Positions 1 to 7,503 of a stretch of 22,500 nucleotides of DNA are shown one piece after another. Where the stretch lies: the NCBI GenBank assembly GCA_903843315.1, contig CAIMPQ010000149.1, forward strand, positions 1 through 22,500, written 5' to 3'. Under the pieces are notes generated by a model. It had not been told where the DNA came from. It saw only the letters and a program-made list of their open reading frames with translations, and made no database searches. The translations under genes were made by a program, and so were the position numbers. Source of the stretch: an uncultured beta proteobacterium. Lineage in GTDB: Bacteria; Pseudomonadota; Gammaproteobacteria; Burkholderiales; Burkholderiaceae. How positions within the stretch are numbered: position 1 is the stretch's first letter; every line of letters begins with the position of its first letter.

Positions 1-52
1 ATGGATTCTAGGGTGATTTCACAAAAGACGTGCAAGCCTCTAAAATCATCGT

Positions 53-535
53 ATGAACAAACAAGTACAGATTAACCCCCAAACCCAACTCGCCAATTTA
101 GGTGAAGAATTAAACGTACCGTTTTTGAAGTTACTTGGCGTTCGATTCATTAGTGCAGAAATGGGCAAAGGAGAAATCCTTTTAGCTCTCAAACCTGAGC
201 ATACGAATACATGGGCTGTGGCACATGGTGGCGTTCTACTCACGCTAATGGATGTAGCCATGGCAGTTGCTGCAAGATCAGGCGACCCAGGCGATCGCAG
301 TGTGGTCACCATTGAAATGAAAAACAATTTTATGCAGGCAGCCACTGGCATATTGCGAGTGAAGGCTGATACTGTTCGGAGAACAGTCACAATGGCATTT
401 TGCGAAGCTAAACTTTACAACGACCAAGGCGAGGTCTGTTGTATGGCTACGGGGACTTTCAAATACTTAAAACGCTTAGCCACCCGCAATGCTGAGGGTG
501 AACGGGTTGTCAATGACGATCTTCGCTTCGAATAA
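53..535 (+). CDS. PaaI-type hotdog-fold thioesterase
   Basis: This is a probable acyl-CoA thioesterase of the PaaI/YdiI hotdog superfamily, acting in the cytoplasm on an unidentified acyl-CoA. The 160-residue length is usual for a single hotdog domain. The clearest signature is HGGVLLTLMD at residues 58-67, the start of the central hotdog helix with the active-site region that lines the CoA ester. The later strands (VVTIEMKNNFMQA, then VTMAFCEAKLYNDQG and MATGTFKYL) match the usual order of the fold. No clear Shine-Dalgarno sequence precedes the ATG at 53, and only 52 bases lie upstream in the window, so the start is likely but not proven. The gene converges on the NRDE gene, with 9 bases between their stops. 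The family is confident; the substrate is unknown. Confidence 0.87.
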   Translation: MNKQVQINPQTQLANLGEELNVPFLKLLGVRFISAEMGKGEILLALKPEHTNTWAVAHGGVLLTLMDVAMAVAARSGDPGDRSVVTIEMKNNFMQAATGILRVKADTVRRTVTMAFCEAKLYNDQGEVCCMATGTFKYLKRLATRNAEGERVVNDDLRFE

Positions 536-544
536 AAAGACTCG

Positions 545-1402
545 TTAAACCGAAAGATTAGAGCCTGGAGCAGCACTAAGAGCACCAGTCACCACATCGT
601 GACCAACTGCACCATTCGCATCAAATCGACGCTCTACCATCTCAAACTGACCATCCTTACGCACTCTCAGTATCGTGCTTGAGCGAGTGCCATAAGAAGC
701 AGTTTTAATAAATGCAGGTGATAAAGCTTTTTCCCAATCGCGACTAACACCGGTATTGGGCAACTCATGATCACTTGCGTGATGCGTATCAGCCAAGAGC
801 TTTAAATATTGGTCGGCATTTTTTAATTGCCCATGATCCATCGCCAGTGTTTGAGCGAAGGCGGCCACACGATGATTTACTTTGGGCCATGGTGTATCGA
901 GCATTGCGTTGGAGAGCCCATAAACCCCAGGGTCTAAGGCTTGCTGGGGAAATACTTTACGCGGACGAATATTCTGTCCCATCATCATGCGGTTACTTAC
1001 CCAATGCATTTCTGCATTTTCGGGATTACTCAGATCAGCCATGAGTAAATTAAAGCCGTTGTAATGTTGAAAACGCTTTGCATTACCCTGTATGAAATCA
1101 GTGGGACGCTCTTTTCCTGCTAAATACATTATTGAAAGTTCGCCACGGGTTCTCGAGTCTGGATTTTTTTCACTTGGGGCCCGAACATTGGTTAAGGCTG
1201 CAAACCTTCCTGCTTTAGTAAAGCCCAACCATGTCCCAGGGCTCCCCAGTACATCCGCACGATCTCTGCCTGCCAAAATATGTGGCTGCTCATCCCACCA
1301 AGATATGCCTTCGGTATCGCGCTCGTAGAACTCATCGCGATTAGCTGCAACGACTAAGGGATAGTCGGGATGCGATTTCCAAGCAAAAAGAATAAGGCAC
1401 AT
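545..1402 (-). CDS. NRDE-motif (TANGO2-like) protein
   Basis: This 285-residue protein belongs to the NRDE family (Ser/Thr-rich protein T10, TANGO2 in eukaryotes). The start MCLILFAW is characteristic: Cys2 is exposed if the initiator Met is removed, as in N-terminal-nucleophile hydrolases, and the family-naming NRDE motif follows at residues 21-24. The biochemical role is unsettled. Eukaryotic TANGO2 has been linked to haem or lipid handling, but nothing in this sequence fixes a substrate. The ATG at 1402 lies 15 bases after the ygfZ stop, so the two are probably co-transcribed. No signal peptide is visible, so a cytoplasmic location is inferred. Confidence 0.87.
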   Translation of the reverse strand: MCLILFAWKSHPDYPLVVAANRDEFYERDTEGISWWDEQPHILAGRDRADVLGSPGTWLGFTKAGRFAALTNVRAPSEKNPDSRTRGELSIMYLAGKERPTDFIQGNAKRFQHYNGFNLLMADLSNPENAEMHWVSNRMMMGQNIRPRKVFPQQALDPGVYGLSNAMLDTPWPKVNHRVAAFAQTLAMDHGQLKNADQYLKLLADTHHASDHELPNTGVSRDWEKALSPAFIKTASYGTRSSTILRVRKDGQFEMVERRFDANGAVGHDVVTGALSAAPGSNLSV

Positions 1403-1417
1403 AAAAATTCAGCAGTT

Positions 1418-2419
1418 TTAAATTTCAATCAGTGGATAGGGCAATGAATCTATTTTTAACACAGGTCCATCAATGCTTCCTAGATGAATTTCACCACCTT
1501 CAAGCGCATCTAATTTACATTCGACCTGAAGGTCGATTCTGGATGGCTCTGATGGACTTGGTGATGCTAGGACCACCATCCCGGCTGGTTGGGTAGCGTC
1601 ACTGGTATGAAAAAGTTCAGCCCCAGGCCCATACTCTTGGCTTCCCAGGGATTCTGAAGAAACATGGGCTAATTGCAGCCGCCTCTTGATGACGCCACGA
1701 TATTGGCTGCGCGCAACAATCTCTTGCCCCGGATAACATCCCTTTTTGAAATCCACACCAACTACAGACTCAAAGTTAATCATTTGCGGCACAAATTGCT
1801 CCTGTGTTGCTAAAACAATTCTGGGAATAGCACTCATCACCTCTAGGTGATTCCAACTGATTAATTGTTCTCGGTCTACATTCTCATTTTCAGTATTTGG
1901 TTTTCCAATCAGTACCCGAGCATAGGATTGATGGTTTGAGAGCACATCAGGCAGGCGGAGTGCAATCTGTGAATTTTCTATTCGAAGTGCTGCTATATCT
2001 TGATCATTTCCATAAAACCCAGTGACAGTCCATGATGAAGACATATCTGTCACCTTGGCCTTAGAACGTAATACATACATTGAAAGACGTTTTGCGGTGA
2101 CTGCTGCGATATCTTTAGAGATAAACAAGGCTAATCGATCTTCTCCATTGTCAGCGCTTGGAAATAAAGCAAGCCAAGCACTCGCTATGAGCCTTCCCTT
2201 TGGGCTGCAATAACCAACAAGCCTTACTGATTCATGGAATTGAGCTATCTGAGGAGAGAAAGTACGCTTTAGCCCTAAAACAGAGTTGCTCAACTGGTTT
2301 TGTAAAAAACTAGCAGCATCATGCCCCTCGACAAAGATTAAGCCCCATTCGGGAAGCAATGAGTGGGCGAGGGGGGCTAAGCCAGAGGGATTAGATATAT
2401 TTTGAGGGCTATTTGTCAT
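1418..2419 (-). CDS. ygfZ: YgfZ/GcvT-domain folate-binding protein
   Basis: This protein is homologous to the T-protein of the glycine cleavage system. In the YgfZ branch it is a tetrahydrofolate-dependent factor supporting assembly or repair of some iron-sulfur enzymes. The diagnostic YgfZ signature KGCYPGQE lies at residues 226-233 and carries the conserved Cys (Cys228). The N-terminal part (FLQNQLSN, CSPKGRLIAS) also matches the family. The frame is open up to an ATG at 2488, but the start at 2419 is preferred. It gives 333 residues, begins just before the conserved region, and leaves a 20-bp divergent gap to mltG; the longer form would overlap mltG by about 49 bp. An AAGGG lies just upstream of 2419, though unusually close. 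The gene is followed directly by the NRDE gene. Confidence 0.9.
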   Translation of the reverse strand: MTNSPQNISNPSGLAPLAHSLLPEWGLIFVEGHDAASFLQNQLSNSVLGLKRTFSPQIAQFHESVRLVGYCSPKGRLIASAWLALFPSADNGEDRLALFISKDIAAVTAKRLSMYVLRSKAKVTDMSSSWTVTGFYGNDQDIAALRIENSQIALRLPDVLSNHQSYARVLIGKPNTENENVDREQLISWNHLEVMSAIPRIVLATQEQFVPQMINFESVVGVDFKKGCYPGQEIVARSQYRGVIKRRLQLAHVSSESLGSQEYGPGAELFHTSDATQPAGMVVLASPSPSEPSRIDLQVECKLDALEGGEIHLGSIDGPVLKIDSLPYPLIEI

Positions 2420-2439
2420 GACCCTTTTATCATAGCCTG

Positions 2440-3525
2440 ATGAGCAGAAAAATTCAGAGAAGAGGTCTTTTTTCGAAGAAAAAAACAAATAAGCCAGGAT
2501 TCCGGGTTTGGCTATACACCTTACTTGCAGTCGTCGCGATCTTCTATGGCGTTATTTTTTTGTGGCCAGTAGTTCCTGCTACTGGAAACGTAGCAGATTC
2601 ACCAGTCTACAAAGTCAAGATCAAGCCCCAATCTAGTTTGGCCAGCATTGCTGAGCAACTACAAGAGCAAGGAATTTCTTCCTCTACCATCCCATTTCAA
2701 TTCAGTGCACTGGCTTTGTTTGTTGGCTCGAAACTCAAACCAGGAACGTATCTTTTACCAACGCGCGCGAGCATGGGAAAAATCCTCCTCCAAATTGCAC
2801 GCGGCGATAGGGTTAGGGAAAGTATTGCGATCATTCCTGGGATGACGATTTGGCAACTCAGAAAGTTGGTTGATGCTCATCCTGCACTCATTCACCAAAC
2901 TAAAAGGATGAGTTCAAAAGAGCTTGTGCACACCCTGAACCTCAATTATTCGAGCGACGAAGGTATTTTCCTGCCGGACACTTATATTTTTGATCCTGAC
3001 GAACCCGATATCAACATTTACCGTAGAGCCTCACAGGCGATGCAAAAACAGCTTGCTCAGACATGGGTGCAAAAAGAGGAAGGCTCACCCCTTAAAACAG
3101 CCTATGAGCTATTAATTTTGGCCTCTATTGTCGAAAAGGAGACCGGCCGATCTAGTGATAGAGGTTTGGTGGCTGCTGTATTCACTAATCGGCTCAATAA
3201 AGGGATGTTATTACAGACTGATCCCACCGTAATCTATGGAATTGGTCCTAAATTTGACGGCAATATACGGAAAGCCGACTTGCGCAAAGACAGTCCCTAC
3301 AATACCTATATGCGTAAAGGATTACCTCCAACACCCATTGCTATGCCCAGCAAGGAATCGATACAAGCTGCCATCCGTCCTGCGTCCAGCAATGCTTTAT
3401 ATTTTGTAGCTAAAGGTGATGGAACGAGTCATTTTTCTCACAGTTTGGGCGAGCATGAGGCGGCAGTTGATCGCTACCAACGTAAGTTAACTCCAAAAAC
3501 CAGTTCCGGAACCGCTGCCAATTAA
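2440..3525 (+). CDS. mltG: endolytic murein transglycosylase MltG
   Basis: This YceG/MltG-family enzyme cleaves nascent peptidoglycan glycan strands and probably ends their elongation. It is anchored in the inner membrane with its catalytic domain in the periplasm. The protein has 361 residues: a basic N-terminus (residues 1-21), one membrane segment at about 23-45, then a LysM-like region and the YceG domain. The catalytic-glutamate motif ILASIVEKETG is at about residues 226-236, with glutamates at 232 and 234. The later blocks LLQTDPTVIYG, DSPYNTY and GLPPTPIAMP are strongly conserved in the family. It starts 20 bp from the divergent ygfZ start and is followed by tmk after 21 bp. The mltG-tmk-holB-tatD order is common in proteobacteria. 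Confidence 0.96.
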   Translation: MSRKIQRRGLFSKKKTNKPGFRVWLYTLLAVVAIFYGVIFLWPVVPATGNVADSPVYKVKIKPQSSLASIAEQLQEQGISSSTIPFQFSALALFVGSKLKPGTYLLPTRASMGKILLQIARGDRVRESIAIIPGMTIWQLRKLVDAHPALIHQTKRMSSKELVHTLNLNYSSDEGIFLPDTYIFDPDEPDINIYRRASQAMQKQLAQTWVQKEEGSPLKTAYELLILASIVEKETGRSSDRGLVAAVFTNRLNKGMLLQTDPTVIYGIGPKFDGNIRKADLRKDSPYNTYMRKGLPPTPIAMPSKESIQAAIRPASSNALYFVAKGDGTSHFSHSLGEHEAAVDRYQRKLTPKTSSGTAAN

Positions 3526-3546
3526 TCCATCTGTATTTTAATTTTT

Positions 3547-4185
3547 ATGACATCAATGACCCCAGGATTTTTCATTAGCTTTGAAGGCATCGATGGTGCC
3601 GGTAAGAGCACTCACATCGAAGCATTTAAGAAGCTGATGCAAGACCGCTATCCAGACCGTGAAGTCGTCATGACGCGTGAACCCGGCGGCACTCCATTGG
3701 GCGAACAACTGAGAGCGCTTTTGTTAGACGCCCCAATGAATCTAGAGACAGAGGCTTTATTGATGTTTGCTGCTCGTCGTGAGCATATTGCACAGGTGAT
3801 TGAACCAGCTCTTCAGGCAGGAAAAATAGTGATTTCTGATCGCTTTGCGGATGCTAGCTTTGCTTATCAGGGCGGAGGACGCGGATTAAGCTTAGACAAA
3901 TTAAATGCCCTTGAGCGTTGGGTACAAGGTCGTGCAGATGGTTCTTTGCTCCAACCCAATCTCACCATCCTCTTTGATTTGCCTGGAGAGGTGGCAGAAG
4001 CTAGAAGATCTAAAGTGAGGGCACCTGATAAATTTGAAAAAATGGATTTAAATTTCTTTGAAAAAGTTCGCCAAGAATACCGGCGTAGAGCAAAAGACGA
4101 TCCGAAGCGCTTTCATTTGGTGGATGCAACTCAAACTCCTGAAGTTATCTGGAATGGTTTGAAACAACTTGAGCTCCAAATTTAA
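3547..4185 (+). CDS. tmk: thymidylate kinase
   Basis: Thymidylate kinase phosphorylates dTMP to dTDP with ATP in the cytoplasm, an essential step of dTTP synthesis. The 212-residue length is normal. The P-loop GIDGAGKST is at residues 14-22, the TREPGG dTMP-binding motif at 43-48, and the DRF motif at 98-100 is followed by SFAYQGGGRGL, the substrate and lid region. A second in-frame ATG at codon 4 is an alternative start; neither has a clear ribosome-binding site. The stop codon is immediately followed by the holB ATG with no intervening base, so translational coupling with holB is likely. Confidence 0.97.
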   Translation: MTSMTPGFFISFEGIDGAGKSTHIEAFKKLMQDRYPDREVVMTREPGGTPLGEQLRALLLDAPMNLETEALLMFAARREHIAQVIEPALQAGKIVISDRFADASFAYQGGGRGLSLDKLNALERWVQGRADGSLLQPNLTILFDLPGEVAEARRSKVRAPDKFEKMDLNFFEKVRQEYRRRAKDDPKRFHLVDATQTPEVIWNGLKQLELQI

Positions 4186-5331
4186 ATGAGTGAGTTGATG
4201 ATTGCCAATGTGCAACAAAATCCAATAGCGCCATGGTTGCAGCCTTTATGGGATAGCATGGATTTCAATCAGTTTCCTAATGCGATTTTGCTACATGGTC
4301 AGTCCGGAATTGGGAAGTTTGAATTTGCCGTCACGCTAGCCAAATCCCTCTTATGCGAAGGCGCCCAAGATACTTCACGACCTTGTAATCAATGTGTGGC
4401 ATGCCACTGGTTTAATGCGGGCAATCACCCCGACTTCATTGCCCTTGTTCCTGAGACACATCGAAAACTCTTGCCGCGTGCTGATTACGAAACTGATGAG
4501 GCCCCCAGAAAGGGCAAAGCAGCGCGTGATGACGCCGATGGTGAGGCCAGTGAAAAGAAAGAGAAGAAAAATATTTCCATTGAGGAAACTAGAAGCGCTA
4601 TTGAAAGCCTCTCTATTGGGTCTCATCGTGGCGGTAATCGCATCATATTGATTTATCCTTTGGAAATGCTGCGCTCTGATGCTGCTAACACTTTGTTGAA
4701 ATCTCTCGAAGAACCTCCAGCGAATACTATTTTTATTTTGTTAGCGGACCGGGTTGATCGAGTTTTGCCCACTATTCGCTCGCGTTGTCGTTTACTCACT
4801 GCTCCACGCCCAGATCGTATGCTGGGCTTAAGCTGGCTGCACAACCAGTTATCCCAGATCCCCGGGCTTAAAGTCAGCGATGCTGACATTTCATCCATTT
4901 ATGACGAGCAGGGTGGTGCGCCTTATTCGGTTCTCAATTCTGTAATTGCCCGGAATAATAAAGACGAAAAGGATGAATTAACCATCGCTATTCAAGCATC
5001 CCGTTATCTACTGCAATCAATGTCACAAGGGGGCCGCATCAACTGGTTGGATGCTGCTGAAAAAACCCATAAGGCGCAATATTCATTTCTACTCGCAGCA
5101 ATGCAGCGCTGGACCTCAGATTTACAAGCAGTCTTACAAGGCGGCAATCCCCGTTATTACCCAAAGCATTTGACAACGCTGATGGGATTAGCTCAATCTG
5201 CGCGCACCCCCAAACTACATCACTTTTGGAAATCCTTGGTTCAGGCACGTCGCCATGAGAATCATCCATTAGCTAGTCGTATACAGCTCGAGGCCTTACT
5301 TTCCCAATACCAGCAAGTTTTTGAAGGTTAA
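4186..5331 (+). CDS. holB: DNA polymerase III subunit delta'
   Basis: Delta' is the stator of the clamp-loader complex that loads the beta sliding clamp during replication. In the 381 residues one sees a P-loop-like GQSGIGK (38-44), a zinc-binding set of cysteines (57, 67, 70, 73), LLKSLEEPP at about 170-178 and the SRC motif at 199-201, all typical of AAA+ clamp-loader subunits. The protein is slightly longer than many homologues. It carries a highly charged, probably disordered segment at about 97-128, rich in Arg, Asp, Glu and Lys, between the zinc module and the ISIEETR motif. It begins directly at the tmk stop and shares its operon. A cytoplasmic, replisome-associated location is inferred from the family. 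Confidence 0.95.
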   Translation: MSELMIANVQQNPIAPWLQPLWDSMDFNQFPNAILLHGQSGIGKFEFAVTLAKSLLCEGAQDTSRPCNQCVACHWFNAGNHPDFIALVPETHRKLLPRADYETDEAPRKGKAARDDADGEASEKKEKKNISIEETRSAIESLSIGSHRGGNRIILIYPLEMLRSDAANTLLKSLEEPPANTIFILLADRVDRVLPTIRSRCRLLTAPRPDRMLGLSWLHNQLSQIPGLKVSDADISSIYDEQGGAPYSVLNSVIARNNKDEKDELTIAIQASRYLLQSMSQGGRINWLDAAEKTHKAQYSFLLAAMQRWTSDLQAVLQGGNPRYYPKHLTTLMGLAQSARTPKLHHFWKSLVQARRHENHPLASRIQLEALLSQYQQVFEG

Positions 5332-5362
5332 TAAAGCTCGAGGCAGACTAAAATAACGAGTC

Positions 5363-6154
5363 ATGTTTATAGACTCCCATTGCCACCTCGATTTCCCTGA
5401 ATTTCAATCTCGTCTGCCTGAAGTGCTGGCGAATATGCAATTGGCTAAGGTAAGCAATGCACTCTGCGTTTCGGTTGATTTGCCTGACTTTCCCAATGTT
5501 TTAAAACTCGCCCAAGATCATCCCCATTTGTATGCTTCCGTAGGTGTGCACCCAGACTATGAAGACACTCCCGAGCCAAGTTTTGACTTTTTAGTAGATA
5601 CGGCTTTAAAGCATTCCAAAATCATTGCCATCGGTGAAACTGGCCTAGATTACTATCGCATGGGTGATCGTAGCTATGAATCGATGGAGTGGCAGCGGGA
5701 GCGCTTTAGAACCCATATTCGAGCCTCAATTGCCTCGCAGAAGCCCTTAATCATCCATACTCGATCGGCTTCTGTAGATACCATCCAGATCTTAAAAGAG
5801 GAGGGCGCTGAACGTATTGGCGGGGTAATGCACTGCTTTACTGAAAGCTATGACGTGGCTAAAGCCGCTATGGATATGGGCTTTTATATCTCCTTTTCAG
5901 GCATCGTTACCTTTAAAAGCGCGACAGAATTGCAAGAAACCTGTAAAAGGGTGCCTTTAGAAAGAATGCTCATAGAAACCGATTCTCCCTATTTAGCGCC
6001 GATTCCTTTTCGGGGCAAGATAAATGAGCCCGCATGGGTAGCCAAGGTAGGTGAATTTATCGCTGATCTAAAGGGGCTTCCGGTTGACGAGCTTGCCAGA
6101 GTAACTTCTAATAATTTTTATGATTGTTTTCAGATAGATAGAACTACTTCATGA
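5363..6154 (+). CDS. TatD-family metal-dependent hydrolase
   Basis: This is a TatD/YcfH-type (beta/alpha)8 metallohydrolase; family members act as 3'-5' exonucleases or DNases. The 263-residue protein has the complete metal-binding set: the HxH pair (His6, His8) in FIDSHCHLD, Glu92 in GETGLDYY, His132 in IIHTR, His157 in MHCFTE and Asp207 in IETDSPYLAP. It sits in the usual place after holB, as E. coli ycfH does, with a 31-bp gap. Its stop overlaps the ATG of the ankyrin gene in an ATGA. The family call is secure; the physiological substrate is not. It could be called ycfH by position, but I leave the symbol blank. Confidence 0.94.
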   Translation: MFIDSHCHLDFPEFQSRLPEVLANMQLAKVSNALCVSVDLPDFPNVLKLAQDHPHLYASVGVHPDYEDTPEPSFDFLVDTALKHSKIIAIGETGLDYYRMGDRSYESMEWQRERFRTHIRASIASQKPLIIHTRSASVDTIQILKEEGAERIGGVMHCFTESYDVAKAAMDMGFYISFSGIVTFKSATELQETCKRVPLERMLIETDSPYLAPIPFRGKINEPAWVAKVGEFIADLKGLPVDELARVTSNNFYDCFQIDRTTS

Positions 6155-6858
6155 TTCATTGCTTTAAGATAATTTCTCTTACTTTCATCTTCCTAGCAAT
6201 GCTTAGTTGCCCTGCATTTGCGCAAACAGATGATCAGATCAACGATTTTGCTAAAGCCGCCAAGTTTGATGATGTTGCCGTAGTCACTTCACTGTTATCC
6301 AAAGGGGTTAGCCCAAATACAGTCGATGCCAAGGGCAATCCAATGCTTAATTTAGCAATTAAGGATAAATCCACTAAAGTGACCGAGCTCCTCATTAATG
6401 ACAAGCGCACTGATGTAGATCTATCCAATAAATATGGTGAAACACCATTGATGATTGCGTCAATTGACGGCGATTTAACGCTTGTAAAGACCTTGGTTCT
6501 GCAAAAAAAGGCTATGGTGAACCATATAGGCTGGACACCGTTACATTACGCGTGTAGCAAAGGAAATCTTGAGGTTGCTCAATTTTTGGTCACGAATGGA
6601 GCCCTTGTAGATAGCCCGAGTCCAGGTAATACAACTCCGTTGATGATGGCTGTTCAATCAGGCAATGAGCAGCTGATTAAACTCCTATTAGATAAAGGCG
6701 CAGATATCCAATTACGCAACACCAATGGGTTAAGCGCTATTGATATTGCAGATATTTATGAGAAGCCTTGGATTAGTGAGGGCCTGCGAGCACGCTGGCA
6801 AAAGGTATATAAACAACCATATCCAGGGCCTTTAAAGCTGAAACAGCCTAAATCCTGA
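6151..6858 (+). CDS. exported ankyrin-repeat protein
   Basis: This 235-residue protein has an N-terminal Sec signal peptide (hydrophobic core about residues 7-19, likely cleavage after AFA at 24), so it should work in the periplasm. The mature part is a stack of about five ankyrin repeats, roughly at 30-60, 62-94, 95-125, 127-157 and 160-191. The clearest are YGETPLMIAS, GWTPLHYACSKGNLEVAQFL and NTTPLMMAVQSGNEQLIKLLLDKG. Ankyrin repeats bind partner proteins; no catalytic motif is present. Its ATG overlaps the tatD stop by 4 bases (ATGA), which implies coupled translation. It ends with a basic, proline-containing tail. The partner is unknown. Confidence 0.88.
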   Translation: MIHCFKIISLTFIFLAMLSCPAFAQTDDQINDFAKAAKFDDVAVVTSLLSKGVSPNTVDAKGNPMLNLAIKDKSTKVTELLINDKRTDVDLSNKYGETPLMIASIDGDLTLVKTLVLQKKAMVNHIGWTPLHYACSKGNLEVAQFLVTNGALVDSPSPGNTTPLMMAVQSGNEQLIKLLLDKGADIQLRNTNGLSAIDIADIYEKPWISEGLRARWQKVYKQPYPGPLKLKQPKS

Positions 6859-6873
6859 GATAAGCTATCTGCG

Positions 6874-6879
6874 TATAAT
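6874..6879 (+). promoter_or_regulatory. candidate -10 box before the channel genes
   Basis: A perfect TATAAT lies 60 bases upstream of the first channel gene, inside the short palindrome ATAAT-C-ATTAT. No good -35 hexamer is seen at the normal distance. It may give the channel genes their own transcription start, separate from the mltG operon. Sequence match only. Confidence 0.3.
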
Positions 6880-6938
6880 CATTATTATGTCAAATAAGAT
6901 ATAGAACCCCTAAATATAACCGATGCCAAACTAATTCA

Positions 6939-7439
6939 ATGCCTATGTACCTCGACTCCCTGCCCAGTGTTATTGATGTTTTTAATGAAATCATCAGTAA
7001 CTTATCAGACTATGAAATTCATTTAATGGCTGTCGTGTCGGTATTGGTTGTATTGATACATGGGGTCCTGATCCTTTTTATCATGGCTTGCTTCAATGAA
7101 ATTCATCAAAGATACAGTGGTTCAAAGACAAAAGCTTTAGATACTCTGTTCTATTTCACGGTCGTTTTGTTGATATTGTTTAGCCATCTGATAGATATAT
7201 TCGTATGGACCTACGCCATGGTTGCCGTAAACGTCTTTCCTGGTGTCATCAAAACCTTCTATTTTGCAGGCGAAATGTATACCAACTTAGACCATAACGA
7301 CCCCTTGTATAAACTGGGGCCAGAATTCCGTATGCTGCCGATCTTGATCTCATTTTCAGGTCTTTTTGCTGTGGCGATATCAGGTGCAGCTCTCTATAGT
7401 TTGCTGATATCTACGTTTGCAGGACCCCCTAAGAAATAA
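6939..7439 (+). CDS. channel-like membrane protein with altered filter
   Basis: This 166-residue inner-membrane protein is the upstream member of a tandem pair. It has three hydrophobic segments at about residues 29-52, 68-97 and 132-158, with a pore-helix-like stretch TFYFAGEMYT at 106-115. It aligns along its whole length with the next gene (shared HGV/HGI, SHL followed by an acidic residue, TFYFAGEMYT, R(M/I)LPI, ISFSG, SGAALYS). Where the paralogue has a K+ selectivity filter, this copy has NLDHND (116-121) and two extra residues, so it should not form a standard K+ filter. It may be a modifying subunit, a channel of other selectivity, or a decaying copy, although the frame is intact. Two ATGs (codons 1 and 3) are possible starts. 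Inferred to belong to the Ion_trans_2-type fold. Confidence 0.7.
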   Translation: MPMYLDSLPSVIDVFNEIISNLSDYEIHLMAVVSVLVVLIHGVLILFIMACFNEIHQRYSGSKTKALDTLFYFTVVLLILFSHLIDIFVWTYAMVAVNVFPGVIKTFYFAGEMYTNLDHNDPLYKLGPEFRMLPILISFSGLFAVAISGAALYSLLISTFAGPPKK

Positions 7440-7503
7440 ACCCACTTACCATTGGAGCATTCTCACCAGGGAATGGCGCCCTTTTAAATTGATTTAGAAA
7501 ACT

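Noticed and set aside
1..52. Short open frame from the ATG at position 1
   Set aside because: It stops after about two dozen codons, overlaps the thioesterase start and shows no coding character; the window edge prevents more.
2420..2488. N-terminal extension of ygfZ (ATG at 2488)
   Set aside because: It would overlap the divergent mltG start by about 49 bp, and the added residues are not typical of YgfZ; the ATG at 2419 fits better.
6151..6225. Lipoprotein signal in the ankyrin protein (Cys20)
   Set aside because: The residues before Cys20 are M-L-S, not a good lipobox, and a standard AFA cleavage site follows at 22-24.
7468..7485. Terminator between the two channel genes
   Set aside because: AGGG/CCCT with a 7-base loop and four T is too short a stem to call; it could at most act as a weak attenuator.
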